DNA of 64,000 nt, taken from positions 1-64,000 of the forward strand of contig NZ_JABAID010000015.1 in NCBI RefSeq assembly GCF_012641335.1, in the 5' to 3' direction. The first letter of the stretch is position 1. Every line of letters begins with the position of its first letter. The translations under genes were made by a program, and so were the position numbers. Below are positions 18,596-27,060 of this stretch, piece after piece. Under the pieces are notes generated by a model. That model worked only from the letters and a program-made list of their open reading frames with translations, had not been told where the DNA came from and searched no databases. This stretch comes from Novosphingobium sp. ERN07 (GTDB lineage: Bacteria; Pseudomonadota; Alphaproteobacteria; Sphingomonadales; Sphingomonadaceae).

Positions 18596-18618
18596 GGGGA
18601 GGCGTCAGGCGTCTCCCC
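18596..18618 (+). terminator. Hairpin between the two prolyl oligopeptidase genes
   Basis: GGGGAGGCG pairs with CGTCTCCCC (one wobble) around a 5-nt loop. Only two T residues follow. It lies a few bases before the second gene, so it may modulate rather than end transcription. Confidence 0.4.
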
Positions 18619-18622
18619 TTGA

Positions 18623-20935
18623 ATGTCAAAGTGTGCTAAGTTCCTGACAACGATGATTTGGGAGCAGGACAGCAAAGGAGCGCGCCTTTTGGGCGTGCTT
18701 GCCGCGACGGCGCTTTTCGCGTCAATGCCTGCACGCGCGAACGACAGAGCCGATGCCGACACGGCGGGGGCGGCAGTGCTTCCTGCCGCCGTTGCGACAG
18801 CGGTCACGGCAGGGGCTACGACCGCGCAATCTGCACCCAGTCGCCTTGTTCTGCCGCGCAGTGCCTATCCTGAAACGCACGCCGATGCTTTGGTAGAGCA
18901 GGTGTTCGGCCAGCGTGTTGCCGATCCATTCCGCTGGCTTGAGGCTGATCCGCGCAGCCAGCCCCAAGTGGCGGGCTGGATGGCGCGGCAGAACGCGCTT
19001 TCGGCTGACTATCTGGCCAAGCTGCCGCAGCGTGATCGCTTTGCCGCACGCATCCGCAGCCTTTTCGATTTTGAGCGCTATGGCTTGCCGCGCAAGGCCG
19101 GGACGCGCTATTTTTATACGCGAAACAGTGGTTTGCAGAATCAGTCGGCGCTGTGGATGCGCAAGGGTTTTGCCGGGCCGCAACGGCTGTTGATTGATCC
19201 GAATGCGTGGAGCGCAGACGGATCGCTGGCGATGGCGCAGTGGGAGCCTTCACCGAGCGGCAAGTTCGTAGCCTTTGCCGAGCAGGAAGCCGGGAGTGAT
19301 TGGCGCACCCTGCGTGTTGTTGAGGTGGCGAGCGGGCGATTACTCGAAGAAAGGGTGCGCTGGGCCAACGACACCGAAATTGCGTGGATCGGTGATGAAG
19401 GCTTCCTCTATTCACGCTTTCCCGAACCCAAGGCAGGCGAAGATCCGCGCGCGCCGCGCTTTGACAAGGCCGTGTGGTTTCATCGCGTGGGCAGCGGGCA
19501 GGAGCAGGACGAAAAGGTCTATGCCACGCCCGACCACCCTGAATGGAGCCATAAGGCGCAGGTGACCACGGATGGCCGCTGGGCTTTGATCGTGAGCGAG
19601 GTGAGTACTGATCGACGCAATGCGGTTCACCTGATCCAGTTGGAAGGACGGCGCGCCGGCCAATGGAAGGCCGAGCCGCTGGTGCCCGGAATCATCGATC
19701 ATTGGCGGCTGGTGGCGGGGATCGGCAACCGGTTGTGGTTCCTGACCGACCGGGGCGCGGCGAACTATCACCTCGTCAGCCTTGATCTGGCGCAACCGAG
19801 GGACGGGTGGAAGGTGGTCGTGCCCGAACGCGGCAATGTGCTGGAAGGCGTTCGCATGATCGGGGACCGCTTCCTGTTGTCCTATTTGAAGGACGGGCAG
19901 AGCGTTGCGGTGATGGCCGACCGAAAGGGGCGGCCCGGCAAGGCGATCACATTGAACGGCATCGGCACGGCCAGCGGATTTGGTGGTCGTCCCGGTGATA
20001 CCGAAACGTTTTATCAGTTCACCAGCTTCAACATGCCGCCCGCGATATATCGCATGGACCTGCGCAGCGGTGAGGTGACGCCGTTTGCAGTGCCAAAGGC
20101 GGGCTTCGATCCTGCGGATTACAGCGTGGAACAGCGCGTGTTCACATCGAAAGACGGGACGAAAGTGCCGCTCTATGTTGTGCGGAAGCGCGTGCTGGCC
20201 CAAGCTGGTAAGCCGCTGCCGACACTGCTTTACGGTTACGGTGGCTTCGATATCTCGCTGACGCCCAGCTATTCTCCGGTGCGCATGGCGTGGCTTGAAG
20301 CGGGCGGGGCTTTTGCGCTGGCCAATATTCGCGGCGGTGGCGAGTTCGGCAAGGCCTGGCATGAAGCCGGGCGGCGCGAGAAAAAGCAGAACAGCTTCGA
20401 CGATTTCATTGCGGCAGGCGAATATCTGATTGCGCAAGGCATTACTGCCGAAGGTGGGCTGGCGGTCCAGGGATCGTCAAACGGCGGATTGCTGGTGGGC
20501 GCTGTAGTGAACCAGCGGCCCGATCTGTTCGCGGCTGCCAATCCCGATGTGGGCGTGATGGACATGCTGCGCTTTGACCGGTTCACCTCTGGTCGGTTCT
20601 GGGTGGACGATTATGGCCGACCGGATCGCGAGGAAGACTGGCGCACGCTGCGCAGCTATTCGCCCTACCATAACATTGTCGAGGGCCGGGACTACCCTGC
20701 CGTTCTTGTCACCACGGGCGAGAACGACGACCGCGTGGTTCCGGCGCACAGCTTCAAATATGTCGCCGCGTTGCAGGCCGCGCAGATCGGTGATCGTCCG
20801 CATCTGCTGCGGGTGGAGCCACGCGCGGGGCATGGCGCGGGTAAGCCGGTGGACAAAGTGATCGCCAGCGGCGCGGATGTGCTGGCGTTTCTGGCCTATT
20901 GGACCGGGCTTGAGAAGGATGCTGCGCGGCAATGA
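18623..20935 (+). CDS. Prolyl oligopeptidase family serine peptidase (second of a tandem pair)
   Basis: A paralogue of the preceding gene with the same architecture and intact motifs: GSSNGGLLVGAVVNQRPDLFA (Ser), TTGENDDRVVP (Asp) and RAGHGAGKP (His). 770 residues with this start, because of a longer N-terminus. A hydrophobic signal segment (LLGVLAATALFASMPARA) is followed by an Ala/Thr-rich linker. The start is uncertain: ATG 18623 and ATG 18653 lack a Shine-Dalgarno, while AAAGGAG (18674-18680) is 8 nt before an in-frame TTG at 18689, which would leave a short signal peptide without basic residues. Probably periplasmic. Confidence 0.92.
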   Translation: MSKCAKFLTTMIWEQDSKGARLLGVLAATALFASMPARANDRADADTAGAAVLPAAVATAVTAGATTAQSAPSRLVLPRSAYPETHADALVEQVFGQRVADPFRWLEADPRSQPQVAGWMARQNALSADYLAKLPQRDRFAARIRSLFDFERYGLPRKAGTRYFYTRNSGLQNQSALWMRKGFAGPQRLLIDPNAWSADGSLAMAQWEPSPSGKFVAFAEQEAGSDWRTLRVVEVASGRLLEERVRWANDTEIAWIGDEGFLYSRFPEPKAGEDPRAPRFDKAVWFHRVGSGQEQDEKVYATPDHPEWSHKAQVTTDGRWALIVSEVSTDRRNAVHLIQLEGRRAGQWKAEPLVPGIIDHWRLVAGIGNRLWFLTDRGAANYHLVSLDLAQPRDGWKVVVPERGNVLEGVRMIGDRFLLSYLKDGQSVAVMADRKGRPGKAITLNGIGTASGFGGRPGDTETFYQFTSFNMPPAIYRMDLRSGEVTPFAVPKAGFDPADYSVEQRVFTSKDGTKVPLYVVRKRVLAQAGKPLPTLLYGYGGFDISLTPSYSPVRMAWLEAGGAFALANIRGGGEFGKAWHEAGRREKKQNSFDDFIAAGEYLIAQGITAEGGLAVQGSSNGGLLVGAVVNQRPDLFAAANPDVGVMDMLRFDRFTSGRFWVDDYGRPDREEDWRTLRSYSPYHNIVEGRDYPAVLVTTGENDDRVVPAHSFKYVAALQAAQIGDRPHLLRVEPRAGHGAGKPVDKVIASGADVLAFLAYWTGLEKDAARQ

Positions 20936-20937
20936 GA

Positions 20938-20969
20938 CCGTTCATGTAAATTGACATTTTTATGAACGG
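20938..20969. promoter_or_regulatory. Inverted repeat overlapping a candidate promoter
   Basis: CCGTTCAT (20938-20945) is repeated inverted as ATGAACGG (20962-20969). It may end the peptidase transcript, or act as an operator, since the -35 of the next promoter lies inside it. Confidence 0.45.
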
Positions 20970-20979
20970 CGGCTGTCAT
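20951..20979 (+). promoter_or_regulatory. Candidate sigma70 promoter of the secreted-protein gene at 21064
   Basis: TTGACA (20951-20956), a 17-nt spacer, and TGTCAT (20974-20979). The -35 is perfect. An inverted repeat spans the -35 and spacer. Confidence 0.5.
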
Positions 20980-21063
20980 GGCGGTTCAGCGCCGTCTCAG
21001 CGCGAATCAGGCAAACCTTCATCTGTGGCGGGAAAGGCCCGCCGAAGTTGAAGGATCAAAGCC

Positions 21064-21672
21064 ATGAAGACATTCTCCAAGGCCCTGGTCGGAACTGCCG
21101 CAGCCGCTGCGGTTGCAGTGTCTTCGGCCACCCCGGCGATGGCCCGTGATCGCGGCGGAATCGACGGCGGCGATATCATTGCCGGTGCGCTGGTGATCGG
21201 CGGCATCGCCGCGATTGCAGCAGCGGCAGGCAGCAACAATGACCGCTACGACTATGACCGCGTTGGCTATGGTGGCAATGACTGGCGTGGTCGCGATGGA
21301 TGGAACGATGGCCGCAATGGCAACTGGGGCAACAACAACTGGGGCCGCAGCAATCCGCGTGTGGCGGTGGAGCAGTGTGTTAACGCTGCCGAACGCAATG
21401 CCGGGCGTGTGAGTTGGGGCCGTAGGGCCGACGTGACGGACATCCGCGACGTGCGCAGCACTCGCTGGGGCTATGAAGTGCGCGGGCGGATTGCAGTGAA
21501 CACGCAGGGCCGTGATTGGCGCAATGGCGATGCGCGCTATGGCCGGGGTTGGAACAACGACTATCGCGGCTGGAACTCGTCGCTGCGCGGCTATGACAGC
21601 GGTTCGTTCAAGTGCAGGATCGAGCGCGGTCGGGTGGTGGACATCGATTACAGCGGCATCCGTGGGTTGTAA
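21064..21672 (+). CDS. Secreted Gly/Asn/Arg-rich protein (IDGGD family, copy 1)
   Basis: A 202-residue protein with a signal peptide (ends TPAMA, about residue 28). Next comes RGGIDGGDIIAGALVIGGIA, a small hydrophobic glycine-rich segment. The middle is rich in Gly, Asn, Asp, Arg and Trp. The C-terminal part has two Cys (EQCVNAAERN and FKCRIERGRVVDIDY) with a predicted beta-rich fold. The next gene has the same architecture, so they are paralogues. I know of no assigned function; a periplasmic or envelope role is inferred. Confidence 0.75.
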   Translation: MKTFSKALVGTAAAAAVAVSSATPAMARDRGGIDGGDIIAGALVIGGIAAIAAAAGSNNDRYDYDRVGYGGNDWRGRDGWNDGRNGNWGNNNWGRSNPRVAVEQCVNAAERNAGRVSWGRRADVTDIRDVRSTRWGYEVRGRIAVNTQGRDWRNGDARYGRGWNNDYRGWNSSLRGYDSGSFKCRIERGRVVDIDYSGIRGL

Positions 21673-21810
21673 GCCTGCGTGAAAATGACGCTGCGGGGCG
21701 GGCGGTTCAGGCATCGGAAAGCCTGAACCGCCTAGCCTTGGTTATAGAATGGGACGCCGGTGTGCTGCCACGGGATAGAGGCGGCAACCGGCAGGACGGG
21801 ATTTCAGATC

Positions 21811-22401
21811 ATGGCAGGACGCATCACGAAATTCGCATTGGCCGCCGCCGGTATGGCCACGGCGCTTTTGCCACTTGCGGCCGAGGCGCGGCCTGGATGG
21901 AATGGCAGGGGCTGGAATGGCGGTGGTTGGGGAGGACGCGGCTGGCACCGTGATCGCGGGATTGATGGCGGTGACGTTCTGGCCGGTATCCTGATCATCG
22001 GCGGCATTGCCGCGATTGCCAGTGCGGCCAGCAACGCCAGCAAGAACCGCGAACGCAGCGTTCCGCAGGACGATGGCTACCGCTATCGCCCTGAAGATGC
22101 CCCGCGCAATGACGATTGGCGCAGCGAAGGCCGCGTGCAGGACTGGCAGGGCAGCGGTCAGGTGGGGCAGAGCAACCGCGATGGCTATGGGCAGGGCAGC
22201 GCAACGCGGGGCCTTGATCAGGCGGTCGACAATTGCGCGACCGAAGCATCGCGCGGGGGTGAGGTGGATGAAATCTACGACGCCACGCGCAACGGCAGCG
22301 GCTATCGCGTTGCGGGCAGGCTGCGCAATGGAGACAGCTTTTCTTGCGATGTGAACGCGCAGGGCGGTGTGCTGCTGGATATCCGGCGCGGAGCGCGCTG
22401 A
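21811..22401 (+). CDS. Secreted Gly/Arg-rich protein (IDGGD family, copy 2)
   Basis: A 196-residue paralogue of the preceding gene. The signal peptide ends AAEA. A Gly/Trp-rich stretch (WNGRGWNGGGWGGRGW) precedes RGIDGGDVLAGILIIGGIAA, almost the same hydrophobic segment as in copy 1. The C-terminal region again has two Cys (VDNCATEAS and FSCDVNAQGGVLLDI). The start ATG at 21811 places the signal peptide correctly; the longer frame upstream does not. Function unknown. Confidence 0.72.
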   Translation: MAGRITKFALAAAGMATALLPLAAEARPGWNGRGWNGGGWGGRGWHRDRGIDGGDVLAGILIIGGIAAIASAASNASKNRERSVPQDDGYRYRPEDAPRNDDWRSEGRVQDWQGSGQVGQSNRDGYGQGSATRGLDQAVDNCATEASRGGEVDEIYDATRNGSGYRVAGRLRNGDSFSCDVNAQGGVLLDIRRGAR

Positions 22402-22510
22402 CGCGCATCGTTGAGAGAGGCCGCATCAACGTTTCTTTTTGTGGTCCCTTGCCGTAGGCGCTTTGGCTGATTATCGGCTGAGAAAGGCTTTCAACAAGGA
22501 ATATCGGCCG

Positions 22511-22834
22511 ATGACCACTTTCGACGACCGCGAGAAGGCATTCGAAGCCAAGTTTGCCCGCGACGAGGAAATGATGTTCCGCGTTCACGCCCGGCGCAAC
22601 CGCCTGCTGGGCGTGTGGGCGGCTGAGCGTATGGGCCTCGATGCGGCAGAGACGGAGGCTTATGCCAAGTCTGTGGTGCAGGCCGATTTTGAAGAAGCGG
22701 GCGACGAGGACGTGGTCCGCAAGCTGCTGGGCGATCTGGTTTCTGCCGGGATCGAAACCGACGAAGCGGAAATCCGCGCGGCGATGGAAGCCAAGCAGAT
22801 CGACGCGCGCCGCCAACTGATCGGCGAAGTCTGA
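22511..22834 (+). CDS. F1-ATPase zeta-type inhibitor, DUF1476 protein
   Basis: A 107-residue, highly charged, helical protein beginning MTTFDDREKAFEAKFARDEE, with RRNRLLGVWAAERMGL. This is the DUF1476 family, whose Paracoccus member is the zeta subunit that blocks ATP hydrolysis by F1. Length and order of motifs agree. AAGGA precedes the ATG. The stop codon overlaps the next start by one base, so it is translationally coupled to the bolA-like gene. Confidence 0.88.
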   Translation: MTTFDDREKAFEAKFARDEEMMFRVHARRNRLLGVWAAERMGLDAAETEAYAKSVVQADFEEAGDEDVVRKLLGDLVSAGIETDEAEIRAAMEAKQIDARRQLIGEV

Positions 22835-23067
22835 TGGCGATGCCCGCTGCCGAGATCGAGGCGATGATCCGGGCTGCCTTGCCCGACGCCGAGATCGAGA
22901 TTACCGATCTGGCGGGTGATGGCGATCATTATGCCGCGCGTGTCGTTTCGGCCAGCTTTGCCGGGATGCCCCGCGTGAAGCAGCACAAGCTTGTGTACGA
23001 AGCGCTTGGCGGGCGTATGGGCGGCGAACTGCACGCCTTGCAACTTACCACTGCCGTTCCCAATTGA
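22834..23067 (+). CDS. BolA family protein
   Basis: A 77-residue BolA-like protein with the family core DHYAARVVSASFAGMPRVKQHKLVYEAL; the HK in KQHKLVY includes the conserved His used for Fe-S cluster sharing with monothiol glutaredoxins. Short BolA proteins of this type partner with CGFS glutaredoxins, and such a gene lies 24 bp downstream. It overlaps the zeta-inhibitor stop. A second ATG two codons in is an alternative start. Confidence 0.9.
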   Translation: MAMPAAEIEAMIRAALPDAEIEITDLAGDGDHYAARVVSASFAGMPRVKQHKLVYEALGGRMGGELHALQLTTAVPN

Positions 23068-23091
23068 GGGCGGAAAGGAACACCAAATCCC

Positions 23092-23415
23092 ATGTCGACC
23101 GACCAGCGCATTTCCGAGATCGTCAACGGCAATGACGTCGTACTGTTCATGAAGGGTACGCCGCTGTTTCCGCAGTGCGGCTTTTCGAGCAAGGCGGTGG
23201 CCATTCTCGAACATCTTGGCGTGGAATATGCCACTGTGGATGTTCTGCAGGACATGGAAATCCGTCAGGGCATCAAATCGTTCTCGGATTGGCCGACGAT
23301 TCCTCAGCTCTATGTGAAGGGCGAGTTCGTGGGCGGATCGGACATCATGATGGAAATGTTCCAAGCCGGCGAACTGCAGCAGGTGATGGACGACGCGGGT
23401 GTGAAAGCGGCCTGA
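23092..23415 (+). CDS. grxD: Monothiol glutaredoxin, CGFS type
   Basis: A Grx4/Grx5-type iron-sulfur cluster carrier. 107 residues. The CGFS active site (Cys29) is in [16 protein letters not shown], and the glutathione-binding [19 protein letters not shown] follows. The bolA-like neighbour fits a Grx-BolA [2Fe-2S] complex. The gene ends the zeta-bolA-grxD operon, with an intrinsic terminator 60 bp after the stop. Confidence 0.95.
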   Translation: MSTDQRISEIVNGNDVVLFMKGTPLFPQCGFSSKAVAILEHLGVEYATVDVLQDMEIRQGIKSFSDWPTIPQLYVKGEFVGGSDIMMEMFQAGELQQVMDDAGVKAA

Positions 23416-23474
23416 TGCGGTGATCATGGCGGCGGCAGGAAACTGCCGCTGCGGCCACAATTTGCGGCAAGAAC

Positions 23475-23511
23475 AGGGCGCGGTCGGCAATTGCCGGTCG
23501 CGTCTTTTTTG
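23475..23511 (+). terminator. Intrinsic terminator of the zeta-bolA-grxD operon
   Basis: A 14-position stem with wobbles (23475-23488 with 23493-23506), loop AATT, followed by TTTTTT. Confidence 0.8.
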
Positions 23512-23540
23512 TAGGTTCAGGTTTTGGGAAAGTCCCGGGA

Positions 23541-23581
23541 GAGGCGGAGCCAAGGGAGACCGGGGGGACTGGCTCCGCCTC
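23541..23581. repeat. Perfect 12-bp inverted repeat in an intergenic region
   Basis: GAGGCGGAGCCA (23541-23552) and its exact complement (23570-23581), 17 nt apart. It lies in the 347-bp gap between grxD and the Nudix gene, where I see no other gene. Confidence 0.65.
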
Positions 23582-23762
23582 GAGAAGAAATTACTCTTCG
23601 GGACGACTGGTACTATGCAGGCACCATGCCAGAATTGTCAAGGCATTATGAATAAAGGATTTTGCCTGTTTTGCGGAAATCTAACAAGCGCTGGTTGTAA
23701 AGCGATCCGACAAGATCGACGGGCTTGGCAAGCGATCTGCACCGCCCCATGATGCCAGCGTG

Positions 23763-24557
23763 ATGGAAACGCATGATATCGAGCCGGAACACTGGCTGGC
23801 AAAGACGACTCCGGCGGCGACGATCGTCATCTTCCGGCGCGATCCCGAGGGCGGCCCGGCGCAGATACTGATGGTAGAACGCAACGCCAGCCTGAAGTTC
23901 GCAGGCGGCGCCACGGTGTTTCCCGGCGGCAAAGTCGATCCGGCGGATTTTGAGTTGGCTGCGCGGATTGCGGGCGACGGTGCGGATATTGACGATCTGG
24001 CCGGGCGTGTGGCGGCGATACGCGAAACGCTAGAGGAAACAGGCCTGGTCGTCGGGATCGAAGGATTGGTCGATGGCAGGATCGCAGCCGAAGCACGGCG
24101 AATGCTGATATCGGTGGGTGATCTGGCACAAGTGCTTGATGCCTATGGCTGGGTGCTTGTACCCGAACGGCTGGTATCGTTTGCGCGGTGGTGGCCAAAG
24201 CACCGAACTGAAAGAATTTTCGACACCCGCTTCTATCTTGCCGATCTTGGCACCGGAGCGGTGGATATCGAAGTGGATGCGACCGAGAACCGGCACCTGT
24301 TCTGGGCCAGTGCGCAAGGTGCGCTGGATCTGGCAGCGGAGGGACGGATCAGGATCATCTTCCCGACGCGCCGCAATCTTGAACGGCTGGCACAGTTCGC
24401 GACCTTCGACGATACCCGAACCCATGCTGAGGTGACCCCGGTTGAAACGATCAGCCCGTTCATGGAGCAACGAGACGGCGCGGCTTGGTTGATGATCCCC
24501 GACGGCCTTGGCTACCCGGTGCGCGGAGAACCTCTGGAAAACGCGCAAAGGGGCTGA
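23763..24557 (+). CDS. Nudix hydrolase
   Basis: A 264-residue hydrolase of nucleoside-diphosphate-linked compounds. The Nudix box is split by an insertion: GGKVDPADFELAARI and then AAIRETLEETGLV, an arrangement typical of the NUDT19-like (CoA or acyl-CoA diphosphatase) subgroup. The substrate cannot be told from sequence alone. The ATG at 23763 directly follows a possible GTG at 23760; neither has a clear Shine-Dalgarno. Confidence 0.85.
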   Translation: METHDIEPEHWLAKTTPAATIVIFRRDPEGGPAQILMVERNASLKFAGGATVFPGGKVDPADFELAARIAGDGADIDDLAGRVAAIRETLEETGLVVGIEGLVDGRIAAEARRMLISVGDLAQVLDAYGWVLVPERLVSFARWWPKHRTERIFDTRFYLADLGTGAVDIEVDATENRHLFWASAQGALDLAAEGRIRIIFPTRRNLERLAQFATFDDTRTHAEVTPVETISPFMEQRDGAAWLMIPDGLGYPVRGEPLENAQRG

Positions 24558-24619
24558 TCCGCTTAATTACCTAGCTCGCGTGAAGCGCGCGTTCAGGCTT
24601 TCGGCGTAATGGTGCCGAT

Positions 24620-24928
24620 ATGCTCTCAGCAAAGCGCGGCACGATGTCTGGAACGTTTGCCTTGCCTTCATCGCCACATCCGCAGCAGATTACACGCCCG
24701 GACGATGAGGTGCCGCTACCTCGTCCGGTCGAGGTGGACGAGCGCCCTGTCGATTCGCCAGTCCATGCTCTGCAGCAGAAGCTCATGCGGCTTGAACCGC
24801 AAGGCGAAGCTGATGATTCGGGGGAAAGCAAGCTACCGGGCTGGCTTAGGCTTGGCCTGCCACTTATTATGTCGATCAGCCTGTGGTTTGTAATCATTCA
24901 GTTTATCGGCGTGTTCTGGGCCAAGTAA
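24620..24928 (+). CDS. Hypothetical tail-anchored membrane protein
   Basis: A 102-residue protein with a Pro/Asp/Glu-rich, probably disordered N-terminal part and a single hydrophobic segment near the C-terminus (LGLPLIMSISLWFVIIQFIG). No recognised domain. The start is uncertain: neither ATG 24620 nor ATG 24644 (MSGTFALP) has a good ribosome-binding site. Confidence 0.5.
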   Translation: MLSAKRGTMSGTFALPSSPHPQQITRPDDEVPLPRPVEVDERPVDSPVHALQQKLMRLEPQGEADDSGESKLPGWLRLGLPLIMSISLWFVIIQFIGVFWAK

Positions 24929-24974
24929 TCTTACGTAACGAATTGTTGACTGTCGGCCCGATATCCAATGCTTC

Positions 24975-25442
24975 ATGCAAAGCCCAATCGACAAGCTGAC
25001 ACCCGATCAGATCCTCCGCCTTGCGCGCATCGTGGCGATTGTCACCGCGCTCGCGCTTGGCTTTGGATATGTCACCGATCTGTTGACGCCGGTGTCGGCG
25101 GGCATCGGGTCATTCGTGTTGACGTGTTCGCTGCTGCTTGCCGCGCCGCGCCAGAGAGCCACCGAATTGCTGGGCGCAGTCGCGGTGTGGCAATGCTTTG
25201 CCGAGTTCCTCTCCACGCTGGAAAGCGGTGAGTTTCAACTGTGGCGATTGGCTGTGGCGGTGGCGACGCTGGGCATGGCAATGGCAGTGATCCGCGTGCA
25301 GCACTTGCGCGCGCTGATGAGGAACCACCCCCAAACAAAGGTCGGCGATCTTGATCGCCGCACTGTTGGCGGCATTGGCGTTTTGCCTCCAACGGACGCC
25401 GAACTGGTGCAATTGCGCAAGGCCGAAGCTATGGGCCTTTGA
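24975..25442 (+). CDS. Hypothetical small membrane protein
   Basis: A 155-residue protein with three or four hydrophobic segments (about residues 20-35, 40-56, 63-78 and 90-104) and a charged cytoplasmic C-terminus (PQTKVGDLDRRTVGG). I do not recognise the family. It ends 16 bp before the convergent ModE-like gene. Confidence 0.55.
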   Translation: MQSPIDKLTPDQILRLARIVAIVTALALGFGYVTDLLTPVSAGIGSFVLTCSLLLAAPRQRATELLGAVAVWQCFAEFLSTLESGEFQLWRLAVAVATLGMAMAVIRVQHLRALMRNHPQTKVGDLDRRTVGGIGVLPPTDAELVQLRKAEAMGL

Positions 25443-25458
25443 GCACTGTAGGCGGGGA

Positions 25459-25836
25459 CTAGGCGTTATCCTTCTGGCTGATCTTCGGCTCTACCAGCAT
25501 GGCATCGGCCAACGCCTTGTAATCGGCGCAGTCTGACGTGCCCTGCAGCTTTGCCTGCAAGGCCCTGTAGTGGCTAAGTATCGCGGCACCCAACGCAGTC
25601 AGTCGTGCCCCGCCGCCCTTGGCACTGCCGGGTGAGGTTTCCACCAGTGGTTCCCGCCAACAGCGGTTCATCGCATCGACCAGCAGCCAGGCGCGGCGAT
25701 AGCTCATATCCATCGTGCGTGCAGCGGCGGAGATCGATCCTTCGCGAACGATGGCATCAAGCAGGTCTGCCTTGCCCGGTCCCATCGCGATTTCATCGCC
25801 GCAATAGAGCTGAATCTTGAGTTTGAGGCGCTGCAT
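25459..25836 (-). CDS. ModE-N-like winged-helix regulator
   Basis: A 125-residue protein with the LysR-like winged helix seen in the N-terminal half of ModE: MGPGKADLLDAIVREGSISAAARTMDMSYRRAWLLVDAMN, then an ETSPGSAKGGGARLT wing. It lacks the molybdate-binding C-terminal domains, so it may not sense molybdate itself. The start MQRLKLKIQ (25836) fits the domain; the frame reads further upstream without domain support. It is divergent from the aminotransferase gene 66 bp away, which may be its target. Confidence 0.78.
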   Translation of the reverse strand: MQRLKLKIQLYCGDEIAMGPGKADLLDAIVREGSISAAARTMDMSYRRAWLLVDAMNRCWREPLVETSPGSAKGGGARLTALGAAILSHYRALQAKLQGTSDCADYKALADAMLVEPKISQKDNA

Positions 25837-25902
25837 CGGCGGTAGGTTACCGGGGGGCAGGGCAGCCTTGCAACTTGTTTCGGCGACCACTAGCACGCTG
25901 CG

Positions 25903-27060
25903 ATGATCGCCCAAGTCGAACCGTTTCACGCCATCGCCGTCAGTCGCCTCGCGCATGATATGGAGGCTGCGGGGCACAGCGTCATCCACATGGAGTTCGG
26001 GCAGCCTTCCACCGGGGCACCTGCACGCGCCATCGCGCTGGCGCACGAGGTGCTCGACAATGAAGCGATGGGCTATTGGGAAAGCGTTCCGTTGAAAAAG
26101 CGGATCGCCCGCAGCTATGCCGAAAACTATGATGTGCAGGTAGAATGCGAGCAGGTCATTCTCACCTGTGGTGCTTCTCCGGCCTTCGTCATGGCGCTAT
26201 CGTGCTTATTCAGACCGGGTGCGCGCGTGGCTTTGGCGCGGCCGGGATATGTGGCCTATCGCAACACGCTGAAGGCGATGTATCTTGAACCGGTCGAGAT
26301 GGAATGCGGCCCGGACGAACGGTTTCAGGTGTCAGCGGCGGCGCTCGATGCGCTTGATCCTGTGCCGGATGGGTTGATCGTGGCCAGTCCCGCCAACCCC
26401 ACCGGCACGATCATTGAACCGTCCGAGATGTCCGCGATTGCTGAGGTTTGTCGCCGCAAGCTCATCAAGGTCGTCTCCGACGAAATCTACCACGGCCTCA
26501 GCTATGGCACGAAAGCGGCTTCGATGCTGGAGCATCTGCCCGATGCGGTGATCGTCAATTCGTTCTCCAAGTATTTCAGCATGGCGGGCTGGCGGCTGGG
26601 CTGGTTGGTGGTGCCGCCTGCGCTGATCGACGCGGCGCGGGCGCGGATGGGCAACCTGTTCCTGACGCCGCCTGTGCTGGCGCAGAAGGCGGGGCTGATG
26701 GCCTTTGAATGCCGCGACGAACTGGACGGGCATGTCGAAACTTATGCGCGTAACCGTGCGATCTTGCTGGAAGCGCTGCCGCAGATGGGACTAGGCCGCA
26801 TCGCCCCGCCCGATGGTGCGTTCTATATCTATGCCGATGCCAGCGAGTTCACCGACGATAGTTTGGCGATGTGCAAGGCGCTGCTGCGCGACACGGGCGT
26901 GGCAACCGCGCCGGGGATCGATTTCGACCCGGTGAATGGCAAACGCTTCATCCGCTTCAGCTTTGCGGTTTCCACGCCGCTGGTGGAAGAAGCGGTGCGG
27001 CGGATCGAGCCGTGGTTTGCCGCGCGGCGAGCGGTCAATCCGGAACAAGCACCATCTTGA
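25903..27060 (+). CDS. Pyridoxal phosphate-dependent aminotransferase, class I/II
   Basis: A 385-residue fold-type I aminotransferase. Visible are the substrate-entry IHMEFGQPSTGAP, the PLP-phosphate region GASPAFVMAL, SPANPTGTII, the Asp/Tyr pair VVSDEIYHGL and the Schiff-base Lys in NSFSKYFSMAGWRLGW. The C-terminal Arg in RFIRFSFA binds the substrate carboxylate. Substrate class unknown. Its 3' end overlaps the convergent alcohol dehydrogenase gene by 26 bp. Confidence 0.9.
   Translation: MIAQVEPFHAIAVSRLAHDMEAAGHSVIHMEFGQPSTGAPARAIALAHEVLDNEAMGYWESVPLKKRIARSYAENYDVQVECEQVILTCGASPAFVMALSCLFRPGARVALARPGYVAYRNTLKAMYLEPVEMECGPDERFQVSAAALDALDPVPDGLIVASPANPTGTIIEPSEMSAIAEVCRRKLIKVVSDEIYHGLSYGTKAASMLEHLPDAVIVNSFSKYFSMAGWRLGWLVVPPALIDAARARMGNLFLTPPVLAQKAGLMAFECRDELDGHVETYARNRAILLEALPQMGLGRIAPPDGAFYIYADASEFTDDSLAMCKALLRDTGVATAPGIDFDPVNGKRFIRFSFAVSTPLVEEAVRRIEPWFAARRAVNPEQAPS

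Noticed and set aside
23420..23752. 110-codon frame after grxD
   Set aside because: It runs through the grxD terminator and a 12-bp inverted repeat and has no recognised domain.
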